Positions 1-8,499 of a stretch of 18,126 bases of DNA are shown piece after piece. The translations under genes were made by a program, and so were the position numbers. Within the stretch, counting starts at the first letter, position 1. Every line of letters begins with the position of its first letter. The notes beneath the pieces are model-generated. The model worked only from the letters and a program-made list of their open reading frames with translations. It did not search any database and was not told the DNA's origin. The DNA comes from DUEL01 sp964580565 (GTDB lineage: Bacteria > Chloroflexota > Anaerolineae > B4-G1 > DUEL01): assembly GCA_964580565.1 (NCBI GenBank), contig CAZOLN010000049.1, positions 1 to 18,126 on the forward strand, read 5' to 3'.

Positions 1-2
1 GC

Positions 3-104
3 GGCGCGCCGGTGACGGCGGCCTTCGCCGAGGAGATCGGTGCGGACGCCTACGCGCCGGACGCCCCGACCGCCGTCGAGATCGCCAGGAAGTTGGCCGG
101 CTAG
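3..104 (+). CDS. Corrinoid (cobalamin B12-binding) protein, C-terminal end only
   Basis: Only the last 33 codons are in the window. The frame reads GAPVTAAFAEEIGADAYAPD followed by APTAVEIARKLAG and a TAG stop at 102-104. This matches the C-terminus of the MttC/MtbC/MtaC-type corrinoid proteins, whose Rossmann-like B12-binding domain ends with a GGAPVT...FA..IGADAYA.DA..AV..A pattern. Family members carry the methyl group as methyl-Co(III) between a substrate methyltransferase and a second methyltransferase in the cytoplasm. The B12-binding His motif (DxHxxG) would lie upstream of the edge and cannot be seen. The stop is 34 nt before the start of the MttB-family gene, and corrinoid/MttB pairs are typically co-transcribed, which supports the call. 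The exact subfamily cannot be decided from this fragment. Confidence 0.8.
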   Translation, partial: GAPVTAAFAEEIGADAYAPDAPTAVEIARKLAG

Positions 105-108
105 GCCG

Positions 109-126
109 CCCCGCCGATCGGCGGGG
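109..126 (+). promoter_or_regulatory. Perfect GC palindrome (stem-loop) between corrinoid and MttB genes
   Basis: CCCCGCCGATCGGCGGGG is self-complementary over all 18 nt. As RNA it can form a 7-bp G/C stem with a GATC loop. It sits between the stop at 104 and the AAAGGAGGA ribosome binding site that starts at 127. No T-run follows, so it is not a classical terminator. An intercistronic stabilising or processing hairpin is the simplest reading, but this is inference. Confidence 0.5.
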
Positions 127-138
127 AAAGGAGGAGGA

Positions 139-1587
139 ATGACCGAGCAGATCCCGGTCGAGACGACGCACCCTCTCGTGCGGATGCTGTCGGACGAGCA
201 GATCGAGGCGATCCACCGCACCAGCCTCGACATCCTGAGCCGGACCGGCGTCGTCGTCAAACACGAGGGAGCCCGTCGGCTCCTGCTCGATGCCGGTGCG
301 TGGGAGTCAGACGGGCGGGTCAAGATCCCAGAGCGGCTGGTAACCGAGGCCATCGCCTCCGCTCCGTCCCGGATCCCGATGTACAACCGTCTCGGCGAGT
401 TGACGATGCCGCTGGAGTTGGGTAAAGTCTTCTTCGGGACCGGATCGGATTGCATCTTCACCATCGACGTGGAGACGGGGGAGCGGCGGCGGGCCACGAC
501 GGAGGATGTGGAGCGGATCGCCCGGCTAAGCGACGGTCTGGACCAGATCGACTTCGTCATGTCGATGGCCCATCCCTCGGAGGTCCCTCCGGAGGATGCC
601 TACCTCTACGGCTTCGTCGGCATGCTTCGCGGATCGATCAAGCCGATCGTCTACACGGCGAGCGACCGGCGGGACATGGAGGACATCTACGAGATCGCCT
701 GCGCGGTGGTGGGTGGGGAGGAGGCCCTGCGGGAGCGTCCGTTCCTCCTCCATTATGCCGAGCCCATCTCGCCGCTCCTTCTCCCGCCGGAGTCGGTGGA
801 TAAACTGCTCTTCTGCGCGGAGAAGGGGATCCCGGTGACCTACCCCCCGTCCCCCAACACCGGTGGCGGCGGGCCGGTCACGATGGCCGGGGCGCTGGCG
901 CTGGGGAACGCCGAGAGCCTGGTCGGCCTGGTGCTGACCCAGTTGGCCCGGCCGGGGACGCCGTTCCTGTATGGAATGAACATCGCTGCGCTGGACATGA
1001 AGAGCGCGATCGTCAGTTACGGCGCGCCGGAGTGGGCGACGACGATGCCTGCCTGGACCGATCTGGCCCGCTTCTACGGCCTGCCGGTGTGGGGCGCGGC
1101 GGGGGCGACCGATAGCAAGGTGGTGGACGCCCAGGCGGGGATCGAGGCGACGGCGTCGATCATGATGGCCTTCCTCTCCCGCTGCACCCTGGTCCACGAC
1201 GTGGGTTACATCGAATACGGCTCCACCTCGTCGATGGAGATGGTGGTGATCGCCGACGAGATCATCCGGGACGTCCGGTACATTGTGGGTGGCATAGAGG
1301 TGAGCGAGCGCACGCTGGCGCGGGAGGCGATCCACCGTGCCCGTCCCGGTGGCGGCTTTCTGGCCGACGACCACACGCTGAAGAACTGGCGTTGGGCCCA
1401 GTGGCGGCCGCTGCTTCTGGACCGGATGCGGCACGACGAGTGGGTGGAAAAGGGCAGCAAGGACATGGCCCAGCGAGCGAACGAGCGGGCGCGGCAGATC
1501 CTGGCTGAGCACGAGGTGGAACCGCTGCCCGAGGAGGTGGAGAAGGTCATACGAGAGGTACTGGAACGTCGCAAGCAGGGCAAGTAG
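139..1587 (+). CDS. MttB-family (trimethylamine methyltransferase family) corrinoid-dependent methyltransferase, non-pyrrolysine, copy 1
   Basis: This 482-residue protein belongs to the MttB superfamily (COG5598). Such cytoplasmic TIM-barrel enzymes transfer a methyl group from a tertiary or quaternary amine to a Co(I) corrinoid protein. Visible landmarks are TGSDC at residues 101-105, GGGGPVTMAGALALGNAE at 242-259, SYGAPE at 293-298, DSKVVDAQAG at 325-334 and LVHDVGY at 351-357. The length is close to the usual 470-500. No in-frame TAG interrupts it, so it is of the Pyl-less type (as in MtgB glycine betaine, MtpB proline betaine and MtcB carnitine methyltransferases) and not true trimethylamine MttB. 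I chose ATG 139 because AAAGGAGGA lies just upstream and the family N-terminus (VRMLSDEQIEAIH) follows. A longer frame back to 40 would overlap the corrinoid gene. The methylated substrate cannot be read from sequence; the neighbouring peptide-type importer suggests an imported zwitterion. Confidence 0.9.
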   Translation: MTEQIPVETTHPLVRMLSDEQIEAIHRTSLDILSRTGVVVKHEGARRLLLDAGAWESDGRVKIPERLVTEAIASAPSRIPMYNRLGELTMPLELGKVFFGTGSDCIFTIDVETGERRRATTEDVERIARLSDGLDQIDFVMSMAHPSEVPPEDAYLYGFVGMLRGSIKPIVYTASDRRDMEDIYEIACAVVGGEEALRERPFLLHYAEPISPLLLPPESVDKLLFCAEKGIPVTYPPSPNTGGGGPVTMAGALALGNAESLVGLVLTQLARPGTPFLYGMNIAALDMKSAIVSYGAPEWATTMPAWTDLARFYGLPVWGAAGATDSKVVDAQAGIEATASIMMAFLSRCTLVHDVGYIEYGSTSSMEMVVIADEIIRDVRYIVGGIEVSERTLAREAIHRARPGGGFLADDHTLKNWRWAQWRPLLLDRMRHDEWVEKGSKDMAQRANERARQILAEHEVEPLPEEVEKVIREVLERRKQGK

Positions 1588-1591
1588 ACGG

Positions 1592-1603
1592 AAAGGAGGT
1601 GAT
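1592..1603 (+). promoter_or_regulatory. Strong Shine-Dalgarno sequence without an obvious start codon
   Basis: AAAGGAGGTGAT is complementary to the 16S anti-SD tail over about 12 nt, the strongest such match I noticed in the window. No ATG or GTG follows at a normal distance. The annotated lipoprotein start at 1673 has its own GAAGGAGGAG at 1656-1665. The only small frame is a CTG/TTG-initiated one. From TTG 1615 it encodes 18 residues (LGSHISPVHRITKREGGV) ending at TGA 1671, 1 nt before the lipoprotein ATG. It could be a leader peptide, a ribosome standby site, or chance. Confidence 0.35.
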
Positions 1604-1672
1604 AATAACTGCTGTTGGGATCGCACATCAGCCCGGTCCATCGCATAACCAAACGTGAAGGAGGAGTGTGAA

Positions 1673-3400
1673 ATGGAAATTATCAAGCGTAAAGAGCAGA
1701 AAGAGGTCCACCCGTACATCCCGGAACTGAAAGAACTGTACCGGGCCGGGCGGATCACCCGTCGTGAGTTCCTGCGGACGGCTACCCTCCTGGGGATGTC
1801 CTTCGCCAGCGCCAGCCTCTTCCTAGCCTCCTGCAAGCCGACACCGACCGCGGCACCTACCGAGGCGCCCACGGAGGCACCGACCCAGGCCCCTGCTCAG
1901 CCCACGGTTGCGCCGACGGCCGCGCCGGGCATGCCCAAGCGCGGCGGCACCATGACCATCGCCACCCGCGTCCAGCGGATCGATCACCCGGCCCGGCTCT
2001 CGTGGATCGAGGCGGCCAACCAGTTCCGCCAGGTCTGCGAGTACCTGACCTACACCGACTACGACAACATCACCCACCCCTGGCTTCTGGAGAAGTGGGA
2101 GGCCAACGAGGACGTCACGGAGTGGACCCTCTACGTCCGCAAGGGGATCAAGTTCAACGACGGGCAGGAACTGACCGCCGACGACGTCATCTTCAACTTC
2201 CAGCAGTGGCTGGACCCGGACATCGGCTCCTCGATGCTGGGGCTCCTGAGTTACCTGAGGCCGGAGAACATCGAGAAGGTGGACGACTACACGGTCAAAC
2301 TCTACCTGGACTCGCCCCAGATCGGCGTGCCGGAACACCTCTTCCACTACCCGGCGTTGATCGTTCCCAAGACCTTCGAGGGCGACATCGTCCGGCAGCC
2401 GGTGGGGACGGGGCCGTTCCTCCTGGAGGAGTACGTGGAGACGGAGCGGGCCGTCTTCCGCCGCCGCGAGGACTACTGGAAGATGGGGGCCGACGGCAAG
2501 CCGCTGCCCTACATCGACAAGCTGGTCTACCTCGACCTGGGTGAGGAGGAGGCGGCGCGGATCGCCGCGCTCCAGAGCGGTCAGGTCGACAACATCTTCA
2601 ACCCCTCCGCCGAGATCTGGCAGGCGGTCAAGGACCTGCCCGACATCCGGGTCTACTCCACGCCCACCGCGCAGACCTTCGTCATCCGCATGCGGGTCGA
2701 TATGGAGCCGTGGAACGACAACCGGGTCCGCCTGGCCCTCAAGAAGTGCATCGACCGGCAGAAGATGCTCGACCTGGCCTGGTTCGGCGAGGGCCTGCTG
2801 GCCCACGACGCCCACGTCGCGCCGGTCCACCCCGCCTACTGCCCCAAGGACATCCCGCCGTACGATCCGGAGGGGGCGCGGCAACTGCTGGCCGAGGCGG
2901 GCTACCCGGACGGCGTGACCGTCGAACTGGCGACGCAGGAGGCGCGGGCGGAGCCGGCGATGGCCCAGGCGCTCAAGGAGTCGGCCGCGGCCGGCGGCTT
3001 CAACATCGAACTGAACATCATGCCGTCCGCCCAGTACTGGGACATCTGGACCGAGGTGCCGCTGGGCATCACCATCTGGGCCCACCGCCCGCTGGGGACG
3101 ATGGTCCTGGCCCTGGCCTACACCGCCGACGAAGAGGGGAACCCGGTGCCGTGGAACGAAACCCGGTGGGTGGACGAGGAGTTCTCCCGGTTGCTCAAGG
3201 AGGCCGAGCGCACGCTCGACGTCGAGAAGCGGCGTGAGATCATGTGCCAACTGGAGGACATCCAGATGGAGCGCGGCTCCGTCGGGATCGCCTTCTGGAC
3301 CAACGTCTGGTACATCGCCCACAAGCGGATCAAGAACGTGGACGCACATCCCACCAACTACGACATCCTCTTCGACGCCTGGATCGACGACGAGGCATAA
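1673..3400 (+). CDS. ABC transporter substrate-binding lipoprotein, peptide/opine/quaternary-amine type (SBP_bac_5 family)
   Basis: This 575-residue exported receptor would capture ligand outside the membrane for the permeases encoded next. The N-terminus has a twin-arginine motif (TRREFLR, residues 29-35), a hydrophobic stretch (about 36-50) and the lipobox LASC with the lipidated Cys at 54. A low-complexity TPTAAPTEAPTEAPTQAPAQ linker follows, then a family 5 extracellular solute-binding domain starting near KRGGTMTIA. Family signatures seen are KGIKFNDGQELTADDVIFNF and PVGTGPFLLEEY. The approximately 28-residue region ahead of the RR motif (ending ELYRAGR) is long for a signal peptide but is familiar in Chloroflexota-like lipoproteins. 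I placed the start at ATG 1673, preceded by GAAGGAGGAG. A GTG at 1655 in the same frame would lie before that ribosome binding site and is less likely. Family 5 receptors bind peptides, nickel, opines or other small molecules, so the ligand is unknown. Confidence 0.9.
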   Translation: MEIIKRKEQKEVHPYIPELKELYRAGRITRREFLRTATLLGMSFASASLFLASCKPTPTAAPTEAPTEAPTQAPAQPTVAPTAAPGMPKRGGTMTIATRVQRIDHPARLSWIEAANQFRQVCEYLTYTDYDNITHPWLLEKWEANEDVTEWTLYVRKGIKFNDGQELTADDVIFNFQQWLDPDIGSSMLGLLSYLRPENIEKVDDYTVKLYLDSPQIGVPEHLFHYPALIVPKTFEGDIVRQPVGTGPFLLEEYVETERAVFRRREDYWKMGADGKPLPYIDKLVYLDLGEEEAARIAALQSGQVDNIFNPSAEIWQAVKDLPDIRVYSTPTAQTFVIRMRVDMEPWNDNRVRLALKKCIDRQKMLDLAWFGEGLLAHDAHVAPVHPAYCPKDIPPYDPEGARQLLAEAGYPDGVTVELATQEARAEPAMAQALKESAAAGGFNIELNIMPSAQYWDIWTEVPLGITIWAHRPLGTMVLALAYTADEEGNPVPWNETRWVDEEFSRLLKEAERTLDVEKRREIMCQLEDIQMERGSVGIAFWTNVWYIAHKRIKNVDAHPTNYDILFDAWIDDEA

Positions 3401-3405
3401 CCCCA

Positions 3406-3442
3406 AGAGCCTCCCGCAGGCTCTGAGCCTGCGGGAGGCTCT
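3406..3442 (+). terminator. 16-bp perfect hairpin between binding-protein and permease genes (attenuator or mRNA stabiliser)
   Basis: AGAGCCTCCCGCAGGC (3406-3421) pairs perfectly with GCCTGCGGGAGGCTCT (3427-3442) around a TCTGA loop. It begins 5 nt after the lipoprotein stop. C-rich sequence follows rather than a T-run, so full termination is doubtful. Hairpins at this position are commonly partial terminators or 3' stabilisers that let the binding protein be made in excess over the permeases. That role is inference from position. Confidence 0.65.
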
Positions 3443-3465
3443 CCCCCAAGATCGAGGGAGGCTGC

Positions 3466-4764
3466 ATGGCGAGATATATCCTGCGACGTCTAGGGTTCAT
3501 GCTGCTCACCATGTTCCTGGTGTCGATCGCCGTCTTCCTCATCTCGGAGGTCGCCCCAGGGGACGTCGCCCGCCACATCCTCGGTCAGTTCGCCACGCCG
3601 GAGCAGGTGGAATTGCTGCGGGACCAGATGGGGCTGGACGAGCCGATCTACGTCCGTTACTTCGATTGGCTCGTCGGCAACGACTGGCGGCTCCGGCGGC
3701 TGGTCGGCATGCCCCTCAAGCAGGTCCTCATCCCCGGCCGCGCCGACGCCCAGTGGTTTGCCGTCGCGCCCGATGGGATGATGCTCCAGTGGAAGATGAA
3801 ACCCGAGGGGCTCATCGAGATCCGCGTCACGCCCGACGGGGAGCGGACCGAGGTCCCGTTCGACGGCTGGCTGGTGGACGAGAACGGCGAGGAGTACTTC
3901 TGGGGCGTGGACACCGCTGGCCACGTGGTGCTCTGGAAGAAGGGGGAGGCGACGCGGGAGGTTGGCCCAGCCTCCGCCGGCCGGGCGATGGTGGAGGCCA
4001 GCGGCGTCGAGTACTACCCCATCCGCCGGGGGATCCTGCGGGGCGACCCGGGCATCTCCCTGCGCACCAACCGACCGGTGGGGCCCACCCTCGCCCGCCG
4101 GTTGCGGAACTCCCTCAGCCTGGCGGGCGTGGCCTTCGTGATCATCATGCCGATCGCCCTGGTTCTCGGCCTGTTGGCCGGGCTGCGGGAAGGGAGCCCC
4201 CTCGACCGGGCGATCTCCCTCTTCAGCCTGGTCACCACCTCCGTGCCGGAGTTCGCCAGCGGCGTCTTTCTCATCCTCATCTTCGCCTTCTGGCTCAAGA
4301 TCCTGCCCGGCGCGGCGATCTTCCCCGACGACACCGCCCCGTTACAGAATCCCAAACTGCTCATCCTGCCGGTGCTCACCCTCACCCTGGTCGAGGTTGG
4401 GTACGTCGCTCGGATGACGCGGGCGAGTATGGCGGAGGTGATGACCGCTCCCTACATCCGCGCCGCCTTCCTCAAGGGGCTCCCGTACTGGCGGATCGTC
4501 TTCAAACATGCCCTGCGCAACGCCCTCATCGCGCCCATCACCGTGATCATGCTCCACGTCAACTGGCTGGTGGGCGGCATCGTGGTCGTCGAGTCGGTCT
4601 TCGGATACCCCGGCCTGGGGATGTATCTCCTCGACTCGGCATTGTTCAAGGACATCAACGCCATCGAGGCGGGGGCGATGGTGATGGTCGCCCTGGCCGT
4701 CGGTTCGCAGTTGGTCGCCGACATTATCTACACGTTCCTGAACCCGCGCATCCGGTACACGTGA
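3466..4764 (+). CDS. ABC transporter permease, DppB/OppB type, with a large extracytoplasmic insertion
   Basis: This 432-residue inner-membrane protein would form half of the translocation channel with the next gene. It starts with the usual RYILRRLGFMLLTMFLVSIAVFLI first helix and APGD motif. Further helices lie near residues 217-240, 253-278, 298-315, 357-380 and 402-425. The EAA loop that contacts the ATPase is around 329-356 (YIRAAFLKGLPYWRIVFKHA). DppB proteins are usually about 310-340 residues. The excess lies between YVRYFDWLVG (to about 71) and RRGILRGDPGISLRTNRPV (from about 187), that is, in the periplasmic/external loop between helices 1 and 2. The inserted part is Trp-rich and looks beta-structured (WKMKPEGLIEIRVTPDG, VVLWKKGE). 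ATG 3466 is preceded by GAGGGAGG at 3454-3461. Confidence 0.9.
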   Translation: MARYILRRLGFMLLTMFLVSIAVFLISEVAPGDVARHILGQFATPEQVELLRDQMGLDEPIYVRYFDWLVGNDWRLRRLVGMPLKQVLIPGRADAQWFAVAPDGMMLQWKMKPEGLIEIRVTPDGERTEVPFDGWLVDENGEEYFWGVDTAGHVVLWKKGEATREVGPASAGRAMVEASGVEYYPIRRGILRGDPGISLRTNRPVGPTLARRLRNSLSLAGVAFVIIMPIALVLGLLAGLREGSPLDRAISLFSLVTTSVPEFASGVFLILIFAFWLKILPGAAIFPDDTAPLQNPKLLILPVLTLTLVEVGYVARMTRASMAEVMTAPYIRAAFLKGLPYWRIVFKHALRNALIAPITVIMLHVNWLVGGIVVVESVFGYPGLGMYLLDSALFKDINAIEAGAMVMVALAVGSQLVADIIYTFLNPRIRYT

Positions 4765-4777
4765 CGGTGGGGTGACG

Positions 4778-5635
<858 letters not shown>

Positions 5636-5656
5636 GCCGGCAGGAGGTGGTGTACG

Positions 5657-7777
5657 GTGGCAATGGAACGACCAGGAGTCGGTAGCCCGCGGGAGGTGCC
5701 GATCCTCCGCGTGGAGAACCTGGCTATCTCTTACGAAACCCGCTACGGTGAGGTAGCCGCCGTCCGCGACGTTTCCTTCGAGATCGGGCGCGGCGAGACC
5801 CTGGGGATCGTTGGCGAATCTGGCTGCGGCAAGAGCACCGTCGCTTTCGGCATCGTCAACTTCCTCGGGCGGAACGGCCGGATTGTGAACGGCCGGATCC
5901 TCTTCCAGGGGCAGGACCTGGTGAACCGGTCGGAGCGGGAACTGCGCAGACTCCGGGGCGACCGGATCGCGATGGTCTATCAGGACCCGATGCAGGCGCT
6001 GAACCCCTCCCTGCGCATCGGCGACCAGATGGCCGAGGTCCTCATCGTCCACCGGGGGATGAAGAAGGACGAAGCAGAGGAGCGGTGCATCCGGATGCTG
6101 GAGCGGGTCTACATGCCCGATCCGGCCAACGTGATGCGTCGCTATCCTCACCAACTCTCCGGCGGTCAGCAGCAGCGCGTGGTCATCGCGATGGCCCTGC
6201 TGAACGATCCGGCGCTGCTGGTCATGGACGAGCCGACGACGGCGCTGGACGTGACGGTCGAGGCGGCGGTGCTCGACCTGATCAACGATCTCCAGGGGGA
6301 GTTCGAGACCGCCATTATCTATATCAGCCACAACCTGGGGGTCATCGCCCGCGTGTCGGACAAGGTGGCGGTGATGTATGCTGGGGAGGTGGTGGAGAGG
6401 GCGGATGTGGAGGAGATCTTCCTCCATCCTTCCCATCCGTACACGCTGGGGCTGATGCGATGCATCCCCAGGCTGGGGATGGACAAGGCGACCAGCATCC
6501 TCCATCCGATCCGGGGCCGGGTCCCGTCGCCCGACCGGCTCCCGCCGGGCTGTGCGTTCGAGCCCCGCTGCGATTTCGCCCGGCCGGAGTGTGCAGAGCG
6601 ACGGCCTTCCCTGGAGCCGCTGGGCGACGGTCATTGGGTGCGCTGCTTTTTCGCGGAGGAGGTCGCCAGCAAAGGGCGGGAGGCCTTGTCGGCCCGATGG
6701 CGAAAGGGAGTGGCCCGCCCGGAGGGGCCCGAGGCCCCCGGGACGGTCCTTGCCGTCGAGAACGCGCGGGTTTACTACACGGTCCCGGCCCGTCGGCTCC
6801 TCAGTCGGGAAAAACCGGTGGTCAAGGCGGTGGACGGGGTCAGTTTCCGCGTGTCCAGGCAACGGACCCTGGGGATCGTCGGTGAGTCGGGGTGCGGCAA
6901 GAGCACGCTGGTGCGGGCCATCATCGGCCTGGAGAAATTGAGCGGCGGCGGGATGGAGTTCATGGGGTTCGACATCTCCACCCCCGTCTCCAAGCGCGAT
7001 CTGGACCTGATCCGCAACATCCAGATGGTCTTCCAGAACCCGGACGCCACGCTCAATCCCTCTTTCACCGTCGGCTTCCAGATCGCGCGGCCGCTGCGCC
7101 GGTTCAAGGCGGTCCCGAAAGATCGCGTGCGGGAAGAGGTGATCCGGCTCCTCAATCTGATGAAACTGGACGCCAGTTACTACGACCGGCTCCCCCGGCA
7201 GTTGAGCGGAGGGGAGAAGCAGCGGGTCGCCATCGCCCGGGCCATCGCCGCCCGCCCCGAACTGGTCCTCTGCGACGAGCCCGTCTCCGCCCTCGACGTC
7301 TCCGTACAGGCCGCCGTCCTCAACCTCCTGCTGGAGGTCCAGCAGGAACTGGGCACGACGATGCTCTTCATCGCCCACGACCTGAGCGTGGTCCGGTTCT
7401 TCTGTGACGACATCGCCGTGATGTACCTGGGCCAGATCGTCGAGATCGGCCCGGCGGAGGCGATCTACGCGCCGCCGTATCACCCTTACACCGAGGCGCT
7501 CCTCTCCGCGGTGCCCATCCCCGATCCCACCGCCGAGCAGCGACAGATCCGCCTCAGCGGCAGCGTGCCCAGCGCGCTCAACCCGCCCAGCGGGTGTCGC
7601 TTCCACACCCGCTGCCCCCGGCGGGACTGGCTGCCGGATGGGGGGCGGATCTGCGAGGTGGAGCCACCGCCGTGGCGGGTGGACACCGAGGAGCATCGCA
7701 TCCTCTGCCATATCCCTCTGGAGCGGCTGCGTCGGATGGAGGCCGTAGTGACCGAGGAGGTACGCCATGCTGGTTAG
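5657..7777 (+). CDS. Fused double ABC ATPase (DppD-DppF type) of peptide/opine/nickel importer
   Basis: This 706-residue protein carries two complete nucleotide-binding domains that energise the importer. Domain 1 has Walker A GESGCGKST (53-61), signature LSGGQ (167-171) and Walker B VMDEP (189-193). Domain 2 has Walker A GESGCGKST (409-417), signature LSGGE (516-520) and Walker B LVLCDEP (536-542). Each domain is followed by an oligopeptide-transporter C-terminal (oligo_HPY) tail beginning HPYT, with a Cys-containing segment (PPGCAFEPRC...C...RCFF and PSGCRFHTRC...C...LCHI). Usually DppD and DppF are separate genes; the fused form is known in YejF-like systems. GTG 5657 is the best start because AGGAGG (5642-5647) is 9 nt upstream, whereas ATG 5663 would be 15 nt away. 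The last 11 nt overlap the following CBS-domain gene, implying translational coupling. Confidence 0.93.
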   Translation: MAMERPGVGSPREVPILRVENLAISYETRYGEVAAVRDVSFEIGRGETLGIVGESGCGKSTVAFGIVNFLGRNGRIVNGRILFQGQDLVNRSERELRRLRGDRIAMVYQDPMQALNPSLRIGDQMAEVLIVHRGMKKDEAEERCIRMLERVYMPDPANVMRRYPHQLSGGQQQRVVIAMALLNDPALLVMDEPTTALDVTVEAAVLDLINDLQGEFETAIIYISHNLGVIARVSDKVAVMYAGEVVERADVEEIFLHPSHPYTLGLMRCIPRLGMDKATSILHPIRGRVPSPDRLPPGCAFEPRCDFARPECAERRPSLEPLGDGHWVRCFFAEEVASKGREALSARWRKGVARPEGPEAPGTVLAVENARVYYTVPARRLLSREKPVVKAVDGVSFRVSRQRTLGIVGESGCGKSTLVRAIIGLEKLSGGGMEFMGFDISTPVSKRDLDLIRNIQMVFQNPDATLNPSFTVGFQIARPLRRFKAVPKDRVREEVIRLLNLMKLDASYYDRLPRQLSGGEKQRVAIARAIAARPELVLCDEPVSALDVSVQAAVLNLLLEVQQELGTTMLFIAHDLSVVRFFCDDIAVMYLGQIVEIGPAEAIYAPPYHPYTEALLSAVPIPDPTAEQRQIRLSGSVPSALNPPSGCRFHTRCPRRDWLPDGGRICEVEPPPWRVDTEEHRILCHIPLERLRRMEAVVTEEVRHAG

Positions 7778-8399
7778 GGACTACATGACCCGCCACCCGC
7801 TGATGGCCGATCCGGACATGCCGGTGGTGGAGGCGCGCCGCTTTATGGGCGAGAACAACCTCCGGCACCTTCCCGTGGTCGGCGAAGGCAAGCGGTTGCT
7901 GGGCTTGGTCACCCGGCAGACCCTTCTCGTCGACCCCGGGCGTCTGGGCAGCCTCAACGTCTGGGAGATCGCCGACTATCTCTCTCGGCTCACCCTGAAG
8001 GACGTGATGGTCAGGGCGGAGGACGTGGTCACCGTTGAGCCGGACGTGCCTATTGAGGAAGCCGCTCGCGTGATGGTCGCCCATCGGGTCGGCTGCCTGC
8101 CGGTGGTGGAGGACGGGGCGGTGGTGGGCATCATCACGGAGGTGGACCTGCTGGCCCAGTTGATGAAGATGATGGCGGCAGGCACTCCGGCCGTGCGGGC
8201 GACGGTGCGGATGCCGGATGTGGTGGGGGAGTTGGCCAAGATGGTGGCGGCGATCAGCCAGCAGGGATGGGGCATCCTCGCCCTGGGTGGCGCGCCGGCG
8301 CCGAAGAAGCCCGGCTACTGGGACGCGGTGGTGAAGGTCCGCGGGGTGCCCCGCGAGCAGGTCGTGGCCGTCCTCTCGCAGGTGGAGGGCCACGAGGTC
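7767..8399 (+). CDS. CBS-domain pair plus ACT-like domain protein (AcuB-like), cut by assembly gap
   Basis: At least 211 residues are visible before the run of N. Residues 1-65 (MLVRDYMTRHPLMADPDMPV...LGLVTRQTLL) and about 76-134 (LKDVMVRAEDVVTVEPDVPI...VGIITEVDLL) are two CBS motifs. These form a Bateman module that normally binds adenine nucleotides or SAM. Residues about 141-211 (RATVRMPDVVGELAKMVAAI...VVKVRG...VVAVLSQVEGHEV) look like an ACT-type ligand-binding fold near its end, so only a few residues are probably lost in the gap. ATG 7767 has GAGGAGG at 7754-7760 and overlaps the ATPase stop. The coupling to the ATPase gene suggests nucleotide- or metabolite-sensing control of the importer, as CBS domains do in OpuA/ProV betaine transporters. 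That role is inference. Confidence 0.8.
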
Positions 8400-8499
8400 N
8401 NNNNNNNNNNNNNNNNNNNNNNNNNNNNNNNNNNNNNNNNNNNNNNNNNNNNNNNNNNNNNNNNNNNNNNNNNNNNNNNNNNNNNNNNNNNNNNNNNNN
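8400..8499. other. Assembly gap (100 N)
   Basis: Exactly 100 N separate the CBS-domain gene from the ammonia-lyase gene. A round 100 is the usual placeholder for a scaffold gap of unknown length. Any frame reading through it is meaningless. The missing sequence must hold the 3' end of the CBS gene and the 5' end of the lyase gene, and could hold more. Confidence 0.97.

Noticed and set aside
40..138. Upstream extension of the first MttB frame to an ATG at 40
   Set aside because: It would overlap the corrinoid gene, the extra 33 residues are Arg/Pro-rich as expected for out-of-frame GC-rich DNA, and ATG 139 has a strong SD.
1588..1672. Promoter between the first MttB gene and the lipoprotein gene
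   Set aside because: A GATAAT-like string occurs next to the SD at 1601, but no -35 element at proper spacing was convincing.
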